From assembly GCA_964549785.1 (NCBI GenBank), contig CAZJXA010000006.1, forward strand, positions 1 to 39,643: a stretch of 39,643 nucleotides of DNA. The letters are read 5' to 3'. The position numbers were made by a program, and so were the translations under genes. The notes under the pieces were generated by a model. That model ran no database searches. It worked only from the letters and a program-made list of their open reading frames with translations, and was not told the origin of the DNA. The DNA comes from JBEIUO01 sp964549785. Lineage in GTDB: Bacteria > Planctomycetota > Phycisphaerae > Phycisphaerales > UBA1924. Of this stretch, positions 1 to 8,699 are shown piece after piece; position 1 is the first letter of the stretch; each line of letters opens with the position of its first letter.

Positions 1-374
1 CCACCCAACCCCCCACCGACCGTCCGTACTTCGCCATGAGTTGTATCCCGTATCTCTGGTCATCCCGATCTCCAGACCGGCTGCGTCGCCTAGTTGTTCT
101 TGGCCCTTATCGGGGGGACACTAAGAAAGTACGAAAAGCGCGTGGCATGAACGCGGGGGGGACAGAGAATCTCAAGGAAGACAGAACAGCAACCATTGGG
201 GAGATCAGGACTCAGGGCCCCCAAACCTCAGTCCTCGATTTCAGAAGTCGAGATTCCGAACCCCATACGCCTTCCTGGCTTCTTCGCCTCTCTCTCCCCT
301 GCGTTCATCCGTTGGCTTCCCATTTTGTCCTGGACCTGTCCCCCGCGCCCCGGTCCGCCACAATACCAAAGAAC

Positions 375-1001
375 GTGCCAATCTCAAGCCCAAATCCCCA
401 GCCCGAAGCGCCGCGCGCCTCCGGATCGGATGTCTTTGAGATCCTCGCTCGCGCGCATGCCGACATGCTGATCGCCTACCTCCGATCGACCGTGCGCGAC
501 CCCGCCGCCATCGACGACCTCTTTCAGGAAACCATGATCGTCGCATGGCGTCGCCTCGCTGATTTCGACCGCACGCGCCCGTTCGGCCCGTGGCTCCGCG
601 GCATCGCCGGCAACCTGGTCATGGCCGCCTTCCGCAAGGGCAAAGCCCGACCCACGACGCTCGACCCCGAGATCCTCGCGGCGGTAGGCGATCGTTACGG
701 CACGCTCGAACGCTCCTCCGGCGACTCCTTCCGCGAGCATCTCACCACACTCGCCGAATGCATGTCGCGTCTGCCCGCCGCCATGCGCGAGGCCGTGGAA
801 CTCGCGTACGGCCGAGGCATGTTGCTCAAGCACATCGCCGAATCCCGAGGCGAAATGGAAGAGACGATCAAGAAGCGGGTGCAGCGAGCCCGGCAGGCGC
901 TGGCCACGTGCTTGGGTGCCGACACCCGAGTCGCCTCGGCCTTGCGGCCGAACGGGGGCCTGTCCCTCCCGGCGATCATGGAAACGGAGGGCATGAAATG
1001 A
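375..1001 (+). CDS. ECF-type RNA polymerase sigma factor
   Basis: About 208 residues from a GTG start at 375. The reading frame stays open much further upstream, but conserved sequence begins only after this codon, and the next in-frame ATG would cut into region 2. Sigma region 2 spans roughly residues 22-85, with the core-binding stretch DDLFQETMIVAWRRL. Region 4 spans roughly 125-180, with LPAAMREAVEL and a helix-turn-helix that binds the -35 element. No region 3 is present, as expected for extracytoplasmic-function sigma factors. The family directs RNA polymerase to a small regulon and is usually held inactive by a membrane partner. The stop overlaps the next gene by four bases (ATGA), so the two are co-translated. 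The exact start is uncertain; the family call is firm. Confidence 0.88.
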   Translation: MPISSPNPQPEAPRASGSDVFEILARAHADMLIAYLRSTVRDPAAIDDLFQETMIVAWRRLADFDRTRPFGPWLRGIAGNLVMAAFRKGKARPTTLDPEILAAVGDRYGTLERSSGDSFREHLTTLAECMSRLPAAMREAVELAYGRGMLLKHIAESRGEMEETIKKRVQRARQALATCLGADTRVASALRPNGGLSLPAIMETEGMK

Positions 1002-2325
1002 ACACCGAGCCCGCACCCGGCAACGAATTCACTGGGCGATTCGATGAACGCTTCGCCGAATATGAATCCGCAGCGACCACCGCGGATGAACTCGTGATCC
1101 ACGGTCTCATTGAATCCCGCAACCGCGACACACCCGAAAGCCAATCTCGGCGGGTTCTCCTCGCGATTCGGGCCGCCTCCGCCACGGAGGTGCTCCCACT
1201 GAGTCGGCCTTCTCCACTGCTTCGAATCTTCGCCGCGGCGGCCGCGCTCATTCTGGCGGTGGGCACGCTAGGGTTGCTGTTCTCGAATACCACTCAGAAC
1301 GCCGAAGCGCTCGTTCACGCGTCCATCGCCAATTCAGACAACGTTGGCCCGCGGCGGTACGCCCTGATCGTCACTCCGGAAGTTGGTCAGGCCCCGCGCG
1401 AGGTGGGCACGCTCGACCTTGCCCCGACCGACCGCATGCTCCTGACGACCCAGGCGGCCGACGGCAAAGGACTGATTGTGGGCCGCAACGAAACCGGTGA
1501 ATGGGCCGTGCGCCCGGACGGGGCCGTCGATCGCGCCGAGCCGCGTCGGGCCTGGCCGGGGTGGCTGCACCTGGCCGACGATGCCCTGATCGCAAGCCCT
1601 GAAGAAGTGCTCGTGGTGCTGGCACGCGATTATGACCTCAACGTCTCGGATTCCATTGAACTCAACGGACGCCCACAGCGCGTGATTGTGGGGACCGTGC
1701 GCCCCATGGGCCCGCGCCGCCGCCCCACCGAAGTTTCGGTCTGCCTCGACCAATCCTCCCTGGCCGTCACCCGTCTTGATCTTCGCTGGAGCCAAGCGGC
1801 AATTGATGAAGCGAAGGCGCACATTGCTCGCATGGGTGATCCCGGATCACGCGACCGTCCGCCGCTGCGCGAACGGGGACCTGAAGGGCGTGCTCCCGAG
1901 GGTGATCGAGGCGGCCCGATAGGCGACCGTCCGCGAGAGTACCGCCCTGCGCCAGCCCAACGNNNNNNNNNNNNNNNNNNNNNNNNNNNNNNNNNNNNNN
2001 NNNNNNNNNNNNNNNNNNNNNNNNNNNNNNNNNNNNNNNNNNNNNNNNNNNNNNNNNNNNNNGAGGCGGCCCGATAGGCGACCGTCCGCGAGAGTACCGC
2101 CCTGCGCCAGCCCAACGTCCCGATGGTTCGAGGCCCGATGGTTCGAGGCCCGAACATCCGCGCGATGCTTCCGGGCTTGGCCCCGACACTGCGCGCCGTT
2201 TGAACCCCGGCCCCCAAGCTCGGCCCGGCCGCTTGCCGCCGCCAGCCCTGCTCCGCTTCGAGGTCGTTCCGATGCCGCCCTTCGCGCCCGACTGGTTCGA
2301 TCCCGCAGTTCACGAACCAAAATAA
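998..2325 (+). CDS. Single-pass membrane protein paired with the ECF sigma factor (possible anti-sigma), interrupted by an assembly gap
   Basis: Starts inside the sigma gene stop (ATGA). The first 70 or so residues are hydrophilic and would be cytoplasmic, followed by one membrane segment at about residues 74-95 (LLRIFAAAAALILAVGTLGL) and a large presumably extracytoplasmic domain, then an Arg/Pro/Gly-rich tail. This topology and the coupling to a sigma gene suggest an anti-sigma or sensor role; I see no zinc-binding anti-sigma motif, so this is inference. As given, the frame is lost in the run of N. The 55 bases before and after the gap are identical. If they are collapsed to one copy, the frame continues through a DGSRP tandem repeat to TAA at 2323-2325, giving 390 residues. 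The tail from 1963 on is therefore provisional. Confidence 0.7.
1908..1962. repeat. 55-bp direct repeat, left copy at gap edge
   Basis: Identical to positions 2063-2117. The two copies sit exactly on the two edges of the N run, as expected when two contig ends overlap but were scaffolded with a fixed-size gap. A genuine tandem repeat in the coding tail is the alternative. Confidence 0.95.
1963..2062. other. Assembly gap of 100 N
   Basis: Exactly 100 undetermined bases, a conventional placeholder length rather than a measured one. It falls in the Arg/Pro-rich tail of the gene beginning at 998. Confidence 1.
2063..2117. repeat. 55-bp direct repeat, right copy at gap edge
   Basis: Right-hand copy of the sequence at 1908-1962. 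The next bases (2119-2148) are two perfect 15-bp tandem units encoding DGSRP twice. This shows that the local sequence is repetitive and prone to assembly breaks. Confidence 0.95.
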
Positions 2326-2369
2326 GGTGCTTTGTTCGCGTCGCCAACGGCTCGATTCTTCACGCGCGC

Positions 2370-3215
2370 TCAGCAGCCGCTGTCCCACGCTGCAAAGAAC
2401 ACGATGATGTCGTCCGAATCCGTATCGCCGTCATCGTCCACATCCGCCGGGTTGTCACCCGCATCCCACGCCCCAAAGAAGAGCACGACGTCGTCTGAGT
2501 CGGTGTCGGAATCGCCGTCGAAGTCGCCGGGGCATTCAGGAATCGGACCCACCGAGAGACGAACGTCGTCGAAGTCCACCTCGATTGCCGGCTCCATGGG
2601 TGTGCCGGGGATGTTGAGGTTGAGCAACCGGATCTGTAATTGAGTGCCCGCCATCGGGTGCCCAGCGGGAACATCCACCACCACGCGGCTCAGCCGGAAC
2701 TCACCTTCCGGAATCTCTGACGCGAGGGTGTTGAGGTCCTCCCCGACCACGACCCCGCCCGCGAGCAACTGCACCGAATATCCAGGAAACCCGTCGAGAT
2801 CAAAGAAGAAGTCAAATGGCGGATTGCCAACTCCTGAAGCGATGTTCCCCACCTCCACAGTCAGCGTGTACCGCCGCTCGGCCAGCAGATTGGCGGCAAG
2901 CGACTGTCTCAAGCCTGCGGGGCCGGCCCCGACGTCCTGAGCGATGAATACCAACGCAACGTTGCTTCCTAGCGGAGCACCCGCGGGGAAGAAGGTTGAG
3001 CCCGTCGGGTTCAAGACCCCCACGGCATCGTTCCCGAAGTCGATGATCCGGGAAGGATCGTGCAACTGCCACCCCGTGGGAATCAGGACCGGGAACCCGT
3101 TGGGCGGTGCCGGGTTGGCCTCAAAACTTGGGTTGCTAATGGTGATCAACTGGGCCGACGCCGGGACCGACGCGCCCAACGCCACCACGATTCCAACACA
3201 GCATGTTCGCGACAT
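2370..3215 (-). CDS. Secreted protein with C-terminal dockerin-like (GC-ending) domain
   Basis: 281 residues. The start at 3215 was chosen because it is followed by a signal peptide (MSRTCCVGIVVALGASVPAS, cleavage after ASA) and preceded by a strong AAGGAGG site seven bases upstream. The open frame extends further up but without such features. The middle part begins ISNPSFEANPAPPNGFPV and looks like an extracellular beta-sandwich of the kind that opens many planctomycete exported proteins. The last 55 or so residues hold two Asp-rich calcium-binding-type loops (DFDGDSDTDSDD and DVDDDGDTDSDD), each followed by an aromatic helix, ending WDSGC. This matches the dockerin-like tail seen in two other proteins in this window (3456-3878 and 16134-18593). 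Its substrate or partner is unknown. Confidence 0.85.
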   Translation of the reverse strand: MSRTCCVGIVVALGASVPASAQLITISNPSFEANPAPPNGFPVLIPTGWQLHDPSRIIDFGNDAVGVLNPTGSTFFPAGAPLGSNVALVFIAQDVGAGPAGLRQSLAANLLAERRYTLTVEVGNIASGVGNPPFDFFFDLDGFPGYSVQLLAGGVVVGEDLNTLASEIPEGEFRLSRVVVDVPAGHPMAGTQLQIRLLNLNIPGTPMEPAIEVDFDDVRLSVGPIPECPGDFDGDSDTDSDDVVLFFGAWDAGDNPADVDDDGDTDSDDIIVFFAAWDSGC

Positions 3216-3357
3216 CCTGCACCTCCTTGAGGAATCCCCTCGACCGAGAGAACGCGAGAAAGGGGCATCCAATCCGCCACGAAATTCCAAATGTGGCCCT
3301 GCGATCCCGAGCGGTGTGCTCGGGTGGGCCGCCCGGGGCACATAAGGCAGTAAAAAA

Positions 3358-3386
3358 CGCCGCGAACCCCAGTCGGGTTCGCGGCG
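3358..3386 (-). terminator. Rho-independent terminator of the 3456-3878 gene
   Basis: Twelve-base-pair perfect stem (3358-3369 with 3375-3386) and a five-base loop. On the minus strand it is followed by six U (A run at 3352-3357). It lies 70 bp past the stop of the upstream minus-strand gene. Confidence 0.88.
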
Positions 3387-3455
3387 TGGGATGTCGTCTG
3401 TATCTGTCGGGTGGCCGGGCGGCGGGCATCGGAACCGGCCGGTTTAGCGCGGGGT

Positions 3456-3878
3456 TCAGCAGCCGCCGGCTTCGAAGAGTCCGAAGAAGGTGTTGATGTC
3501 GTCGGAATCAACGTCGTCGTCGGCGTCCTGGTCGCCGCAGGAATCGCCGTTCTCAAAGTTCGAGAAAAACAGGATGATGTCGTCGGAATCGACGTCGAAG
3601 TCGCCGTCCTGATCGGCGGTGCAGCCGCTGGCACCCCACGGGCACGGGTTGGAGGGGACGCCCGCTCCGGCCCAGAAACCGCCGGTCAGGGAGAAGGTTC
3701 CGCCCGTCATCTCGGGGCCGGCATCGGGCTGGCCGATGGTGCCGGAGAGTTCGAACGTGCCGCCGGCAGAGGTTCCGCCACCGCCGTCGATCGTGTACCA
3801 GTCGATGGAAAACTGGGCCTTGGCGGTCGAGCAGAAGGCCATCAGGGCCACGGCAACTACGAAAATCACGGTCCGCAT
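3456..3878 (-). CDS. Small secreted protein with C-terminal dockerin-like (GC-ending) domain
   Basis: 140 residues. A signal peptide occupies residues 1-21 (ends STAKAQ). The mature start, SIDWYTIDGGGGTSAGGTFE followed by LSGTIGQPDAG and GGTFSLTGGFW, is a short extracellular motif I have seen in many planctomycete exported proteins; its function is not known to me. The last 55 residues have two DSDD loops (DQDGDFDVDSDD, DQDADDDVDSDD) and end FEAGGC. An AAGGAGT ribosome-binding site lies about eight bases before the ATG. A clear terminator follows at 3358-3386, so the gene is probably transcribed alone and separately from the larger dockerin-tailed gene downstream, which has its own strong ribosome-binding site. 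Confidence 0.85.
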   Translation of the reverse strand: MRTVIFVVAVALMAFCSTAKAQFSIDWYTIDGGGGTSAGGTFELSGTIGQPDAGPEMTGGTFSLTGGFWAGAGVPSNPCPWGASGCTADQDGDFDVDSDDIILFFSNFENGDSCGDQDADDDVDSDDINTFFGLFEAGGC

Positions 3879-4045
3879 CGTTTACACTCCTTGATGAGAG
3901 CAGGACATCCTACCACATCCGCACATGTATCCAAGCGAAAAAAACGGTCCCAGGGCATCTTCTTTGGACTGATTTCCGGAACATTCGGTGTAATCACTTG
4001 GTTTGAGGTCGGCGTGATGCTCGGCACTCTCTACCCTATCGAAGA

Positions 4046-4891
4046 ATGTTGATCGTCGATGTGTACAACGTTCTGCACGTGACCGGCGTCCTCCCGCCCG
4101 AACTGGCCGGGCTTGATGTGCTCGGTCTGGCGGACCTGGTGGCGATCAGCCGGTATGGCAAAGGGAAGACGTTCCTGGTGTGCGATGGCTTTGGGTCCCC
4201 CACCGCCGACGATGCGGCGGCTCACGCCATTCTCAAGGGGCGCGAACCCAGGGCCGCCGATTTCCAAGGGATCTTGTTCGCAGGGCGGGGCCGGGATGCG
4301 GACAGCCTCATCGAAACCCTGCTCGCCCGATTCGGGGGAACTCGGGCGATCACGGTCGTGAGCAGCGACCGGCGGCTCGGACGCGCGGCCCGCGGGCTCA
4401 AATCACGATGGGTCCGAAGCGACGAGTTCCTAGTGGAACTGGTGAGCGACGTGCAGCGGGGAGGGGGCGGTTTCCGACCGCTCCGTCCGGCCTTTGCGAG
4501 CGATCTGCCGCTGTCGCCGGGCGAAACTGAACGGTGGTTGCGCGAGTTCGGAGTGGAACCCACGATGCAGTCTCCGTCGGCGATCGCGGGTGCGCCGGAG
4601 AATGCGAAAGCAGCACCGGAGAAAAGTTCGTTGGTGAGCAGGCCACCCAAGCGCGGCCCCGCGGCCGCCGCCCTGCCGCCGATTTCACCGAATGGGCCGG
4701 CGGCGCCTGCTCCGGAACAGGGCGGGGAGAATCAATCAGAGAATCCCCAAAGGCCGAGCGCCGTCGGGATCGATCCGCTGCTGGTGCAGGCGCTTCGCAT
4801 GTGGCCGGGGCGAATCTCGCTGGACGAGTTCGACATGGAAGCGTGGCTGGGCGACGACGGTCGCGACCCGTCGGTTGACAAATACCGGTAA
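4046..4891 (+). CDS. NYN-domain protein of the YacP type (putative ribonuclease)
   Basis: 281 residues. The first 155 or so form a NYN/PIN-like fold. MLIVDVYNVLH supplies the first acidic residue and Asn, RGRDADSLIETLL the central acidic pair, and VVSSDRRLGRAAR the last Asp. This fits the YacP family, whose Bacillus member Rae1 cuts mRNA in the ribosomal A site. A low-complexity Ala/Pro-rich linker follows (about residues 175-235), then a conserved-looking tail (DPLLVQALRMWPGRISLDEF). Family members are usually about 170 residues, so the tail is an addition. No strong ribosome-binding site is seen before the ATG. It is convergent with aroC, 73 bp away, and divergent from the small secreted gene. 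Confidence 0.8.
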   Translation: MLIVDVYNVLHVTGVLPPELAGLDVLGLADLVAISRYGKGKTFLVCDGFGSPTADDAAAHAILKGREPRAADFQGILFAGRGRDADSLIETLLARFGGTRAITVVSSDRRLGRAARGLKSRWVRSDEFLVELVSDVQRGGGGFRPLRPAFASDLPLSPGETERWLREFGVEPTMQSPSAIAGAPENAKAAPEKSSLVSRPPKRGPAAAALPPISPNGPAAPAPEQGGENQSENPQRPSAVGIDPLLVQALRMWPGRISLDEFDMEAWLGDDGRDPSVDKYR

Positions 4892-4964
4892 CCCCTTATG
4901 GGTAATTCTTCAGCCGACAGCCGTGACGGCGTCGCCGGGTGACCGGGCGGCGCGTGTGTGACGT

Positions 4965-6155
4965 TCACGCGAGACGGGTGTGCGGGGGCTCGAGCGGGAG
5001 AATCCGCGCGTGTTCCATGTACGCATCGAATTGCAATTTCGTCTCCGTCAGTGAGTCGCCCGAAAATTTGTCACGGAGCACGCGCGCGACCTCGAACGCG
5101 ACGACGTTTTCCAGCACGACGCTCGCCGCAGACACCGCACACACGTCGCTTCGCTCGTACTGACTCTGCTCGGGCTGCTTGGAGTTGAGATCGACCGATG
5201 GCATGCCGCGGAGCAGGGTTGCGATCGGTTTCATCGCGGCCCGCACGACCACCGGCTGTCCGTTGGTCATGCCCCCCTCGGTGCCGCCCGCGTTGTTCGA
5301 GGACCGGGTGAAGCCGAGGGTGCTTCGTTCTCGCTGTGATTCGTCGAACCCGATGGCGTCGTGCACGTCGTGTCCTGGGCGGGCCGCCACTTCTTTGCCC
5401 AGCCCGATCTCCACACTCTTGATGGCCTGGATACCCATGACCGCGTAGGCGATACGGGCGTCGAGTTTGTCTCGCCAGTCGACACAAGAGCCCAGTCCGG
5501 GCGGGCAACCAAAGATGTGGGCCTCGATCAGCCCGCCGACGGTCGTTTGATCGATCTTGGCCTGCCGGATGATTTGGCACTGGCGCTGCGTCGCGGCGTC
5601 GTCCGGGCAGTAGGTGTCGCTGGCATCGCGCTGGGTTCGGATGGAAGGCCAGTTGGACTCGGTCACCTCAACGGGGCTGGCGGAATCGAGAATCGAGCGC
5701 ACGAACCCGAACGCTTCGATCCCGAACTCGCGCAGCAGACAGCGGGCGAGCGCTCCTGCGGCCACGCGGCTCGCGGTCTCGCGGGCGCTGGCCCGTTCCA
5801 GGGTTTCGCGGCAGTCGGTCGTCAGCCATTTGACGCTGCCGGCGAGGTCGGCGTGGCCGGGCCGGGGCCGGTACACCGGCGGGGTCCTGGAGAGATCGTC
5901 GAGACGCGAGTCGTGATTACGGATGAGAAGAGTGATCGGCGCTCCGGTGGTGCGGCCCAGGCGGACGCCCGTGAGGGGCTCGGCGGTGTCTTCCTCAATG
6001 CGTTGCCGGGCACCCCGCCCATACCCACCCTGCCGCCGCTTGAGTTCGCTGTTGATGAAACCGAGATCGACCGGGACGCCGGAGGGGATGCCGTGGATCA
6101 TGACAACCAGCGCGGGGCCGTGCGATTCGCCGGCGGTCGAATAGGTGAGGTTCAT
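4965..6155 (-). CDS. aroC: Chorismate synthase
   Basis: 396 residues, somewhat longer than most bacterial enzymes (about 350-390). It makes chorismate from 5-enolpyruvylshikimate 3-phosphate with reduced FMN, the last common step to aromatic amino acids. Family signatures are all present: GESHGP at residues 9-14, RPGHADLAG near residue 97, ERASARETASRVAAGALA, the FMN-binding GGTEGGMTNG, and ERSDVCAVSAASVV near the C-terminus. It is the last gene of a minus-strand run, 103 bp after the membrane spermidine-synthase fusion, with no other shikimate gene nearby. Position alone therefore does not suggest a pathway operon. Confidence 0.97.
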   Translation of the reverse strand: MNLTYSTAGESHGPALVVMIHGIPSGVPVDLGFINSELKRRQGGYGRGARQRIEEDTAEPLTGVRLGRTTGAPITLLIRNHDSRLDDLSRTPPVYRPRPGHADLAGSVKWLTTDCRETLERASARETASRVAAGALARCLLREFGIEAFGFVRSILDSASPVEVTESNWPSIRTQRDASDTYCPDDAATQRQCQIIRQAKIDQTTVGGLIEAHIFGCPPGLGSCVDWRDKLDARIAYAVMGIQAIKSVEIGLGKEVAARPGHDVHDAIGFDESQRERSTLGFTRSSNNAGGTEGGMTNGQPVVVRAAMKPIATLLRGMPSVDLNSKQPEQSQYERSDVCAVSAASVVLENVVAFEVARVLRDKFSGDSLTETKLQFDAYMEHARILPLEPPHTRLA

Positions 6156-6221
6156 GCGGGGGTGAGGTTAGGGGCAACGTTGAAGAACGCACGCGTGCGG
6201 GGTCTGGGCTTTCCTGATTCG

Positions 6222-6249
6222 CGTGACTTGCCGTGACTTTTCGTGACTT
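6222..6249. repeat. Three CGTGACTT repeats at exact 10-bp spacing
   Basis: CGTGACTT occurs at 6222-6229, 6232-6239 and 6242-6249, one copy per helical turn, between aroC and the stop codon of the gene at 6259. No function is evident; it could be a slipped micro-repeat or a protein-binding array. Confidence 0.8.
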
Positions 6250-6258
6250 CCCTGCGGC

Positions 6259-8631
6259 CTACCACCCGACGAACACGTCCATCAGGTTCGAGTAGTCGTC
6301 GGTCCACAACGGATCGCCCGGGCGCACCTGCAGCCGCTTCCAATTCGGGAGCGTCGCCAGCGGCTGGAAGTGCTCGGTGTCGCGGCAGAGCACCACCCAC
6401 GTCGAGTCCTTCTTGAATTCTGCGGCTTCGGCTTTGGGGTACGCGTTGTCGTTCCGCTCGAACGCGACGGCCCCGATCTCGCTGGCCGCGCGGGCCAAAA
6501 CCGGCGACAGATCGAAATAGCGGTTGCTGGTGTGGAACGCGAGGACGCCGCGGTCGCTCAGCTTCGAGAGATACATCTCGACGGCTTCTTTGGTGAGGAG
6601 GTGGACCGGGATGGCGTCCGAACTGAACGCATCGACGACGATCAGATCGAACGCGCGGTCCGAGAAATCGCCCATGACCAGCCGACCGTCGCCGACGCGG
6701 ATGTCGATGGCGCCTGCGGAATCGGCGATGAACGAAAAATAGTCCGGGGTCTCGGCGATTCGTTTGACTGCGGGATCGATCTCGATCATGGTGAAGCGGC
6801 TGCCGGGACGGGAATATGCCGCGAGCGAGCCGGTGCCCATGCCGATGACGGCGATCTCCTTGAGACGATCCTGCGTTGTCAGCATCCCCATCACGTCGCC
6901 GATGGGGCCGGTGGGGTAGTAATAACTGGTGGGAAGCAGGTAGACTAGTTCCGCACGCCGCTCGGGCGAAAAGAGCATTCGATTCCCCCAGAAGAGCCGG
7001 TTCCTGGTCTCGGGGTCTATCCGGTTCGCATCTTGGGGCCGCTCCGGCCAAGGCCTCAACTGCAAGCCGTGGAGCGTCGTCCCGTGATGCAGCACGTTCA
7101 AGGTGCCGTCGGCGTTTGTCGTGACGCGGTGCACCCCGAAGAACGTCCGCTCAACTTCCCGAACCTGCCCTCCCAGGCCGACAAATGGCGACCCGACCGC
7201 GAGGATGAGCGTGACCGTGGCGAACCGCAGCGATCCGTTCCCCAGCAGCGCCCCGGCGGCGACGAGGGTCGGCAGACCGGCCCGCATGAACGCGGAGAGA
7301 TACAGAAACGCGGGAGAATCGGACCCGCCCACGGCCCGGTCGATCCATGTCGAGGTGATCGAGACCTCCGCGAGGTATAGCGAGGCGGCGGCGGCCACGG
7401 CGGCCAACACAATCAACCCCAGACGCGTCAGCCGCACGGCTTGCGGCGTGGTGGTTCGTTCGCCGAGTTCCGCTGCGGCCCGCGGTGTGAGCAGGCACGC
7501 CGCGGCGAGCATGATGGGGTACTCGAGAACGAAGTCAAAGAGCAGCGGTGCGAGGAGCGCGTTGAACACCCCGCCCAGCACACCGCCGACGGACATCCAG
7601 AGGTAAAACTGCGTGAGGCTCGTTGCGTCCGGACGGTCGTCGGCGAGCCGCGTGTGAGCCAGCAACGCGACCACGGCGAAGACCGCGAGATGGGAGCCGG
7701 CGATGACCAGCACAGGGCTTCTCGACCCGGCCAAAAACATATAAATGAGGGTGAGGAGCCCGATCGGGAGCAGGCGACCCAAAATCCGCGTGGATACTCG
7801 GGCCCGCTTGGAGAACGCCGAGACGAAACTGAGAAGATAGATGAGGAGCGGGATGATCCAAAGCAAGGGCACCGCCGCGACGTCCGTGGAGACGTGCTGC
7901 GTGACGCCGAGCATGAGGCTAGACGGGACAAAGGCGAGCGCGATCCAATACGCCCGCCGACGCCAGTCCACGATTCCCAGGTCGTTCACTGCCCCCTTCG
8001 CAGCGGGCGACCGGATCGTGCGGGCGGGGGGCGGGCTCGGCTCGGAACGTCTGAGAGTGGTCGTCGCGACGGCCACGAGAAGCGCCGCCAGCAGTCCGTA
8101 GCCGACCGTCCAGACCATCGACTGCCCGGTTCGCGAGAGGAGCGGCTCGAGCACAAACGGAAAGACGAGCAGCCCCACCACGCTGCCGATGTTGCTGGAC
8201 GCGTACAGGAAGTACGGGTCTTTAGCGGCCGGATGGTCGGTGCGGGAAAACCATCGCTGGAGCAGGGGTCCGGTGGTCGCGACCACGAAGAACGGAAGGC
8301 CAACGGTGCGGAGAAGGGTCTCCAGCAGCCAGAGAGTGGGGGATGATCGGTCGCTCCAAGTGCCCTCACGCGTGGCGATCGGCAGCAGCAGCGCGGCGAC
8401 TGCCAGGACCGTGACATGCACGCCCGCCTGGACCCCGAGGCGTCTCAACTTTCCGATTAGATGGGAGTAGAGATACCCCAGCAGCAGCAGTCCTTGGAAC
8501 AACACCATGCAGGTGTTCCAGACCGAAGGGCTGCCCCCCAGGAGCGGCAGCAGCAGCTTTCCGGTGAGCGGTTGAACGAGAAAGAGCAGCGCTGCGGAGA
8601 GAAAGATTGCGGCGGTGAAGAGCGGCAGCAT
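6259..8631 (-). CDS. Membrane protein fused to a spermidine-synthase-like methyltransferase-fold domain
   Basis: 790 residues from the ATG at 8631. Starts further upstream would run into the preceding gene. The N-terminal two-thirds contain roughly 12 hydrophobic segments, opening with FTAAIFLSAALLFLVQPLTG and including the family-typical DPYFLYASSNIGSVVGLLVF. The C-terminal third is a spermidine-synthase fold: nucleotide-binding IGMGTGSLAAY, acidic MIEIDP, VGDGRL, and the catalytic-type DAFSSDAIPVHLLT. Such fusions are common in environmental bacteria. The soluble domain transfers aminopropyl groups in true SpeE enzymes, but the substrate of the membrane fusions is not settled. No speD or speH partner is visible in the window, so a polyamine role is an inference. 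Confidence 0.88.
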   Translation of the reverse strand: MLPLFTAAIFLSAALLFLVQPLTGKLLLPLLGGSPSVWNTCMVLFQGLLLLGYLYSHLIGKLRRLGVQAGVHVTVLAVAALLLPIATREGTWSDRSSPTLWLLETLLRTVGLPFFVVATTGPLLQRWFSRTDHPAAKDPYFLYASSNIGSVVGLLVFPFVLEPLLSRTGQSMVWTVGYGLLAALLVAVATTTLRRSEPSPPPARTIRSPAAKGAVNDLGIVDWRRRAYWIALAFVPSSLMLGVTQHVSTDVAAVPLLWIIPLLIYLLSFVSAFSKRARVSTRILGRLLPIGLLTLIYMFLAGSRSPVLVIAGSHLAVFAVVALLAHTRLADDRPDATSLTQFYLWMSVGGVLGGVFNALLAPLLFDFVLEYPIMLAAACLLTPRAAAELGERTTTPQAVRLTRLGLIVLAAVAAAASLYLAEVSITSTWIDRAVGGSDSPAFLYLSAFMRAGLPTLVAAGALLGNGSLRFATVTLILAVGSPFVGLGGQVREVERTFFGVHRVTTNADGTLNVLHHGTTLHGLQLRPWPERPQDANRIDPETRNRLFWGNRMLFSPERRAELVYLLPTSYYYPTGPIGDVMGMLTTQDRLKEIAVIGMGTGSLAAYSRPGSRFTMIEIDPAVKRIAETPDYFSFIADSAGAIDIRVGDGRLVMGDFSDRAFDLIVVDAFSSDAIPVHLLTKEAVEMYLSKLSDRGVLAFHTSNRYFDLSPVLARAASEIGAVAFERNDNAYPKAEAAEFKKDSTWVVLCRDTEHFQPLATLPNWKRLQVRPGDPLWTDDYSNLMDVFVGW

Positions 8632-8699
8632 CGGTGGGGCGCAGTGTAACCCCGCCGCTGCCTTCCGCAACCGGCGCGAGCGCGATCCTGTCGAGCCTC

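Noticed and set aside
1908..2117. 55-bp direct repeats as attachment sites of a mobile element
   Set aside because: They flank only a run of N of placeholder length, lie within a coding frame, and collapsing them restores that frame; contig overlap is simpler.
2119..2148. CRISPR-like repeat
   Set aside because: Two adjoining 15-bp units without spacers inside a coding frame are a protein tandem repeat, not an array.
7441..8346. 301-codon open frame on the plus strand
   Set aside because: Antisense to the membrane half of the spermidine-synthase fusion; the product is charged low-complexity without any motif.
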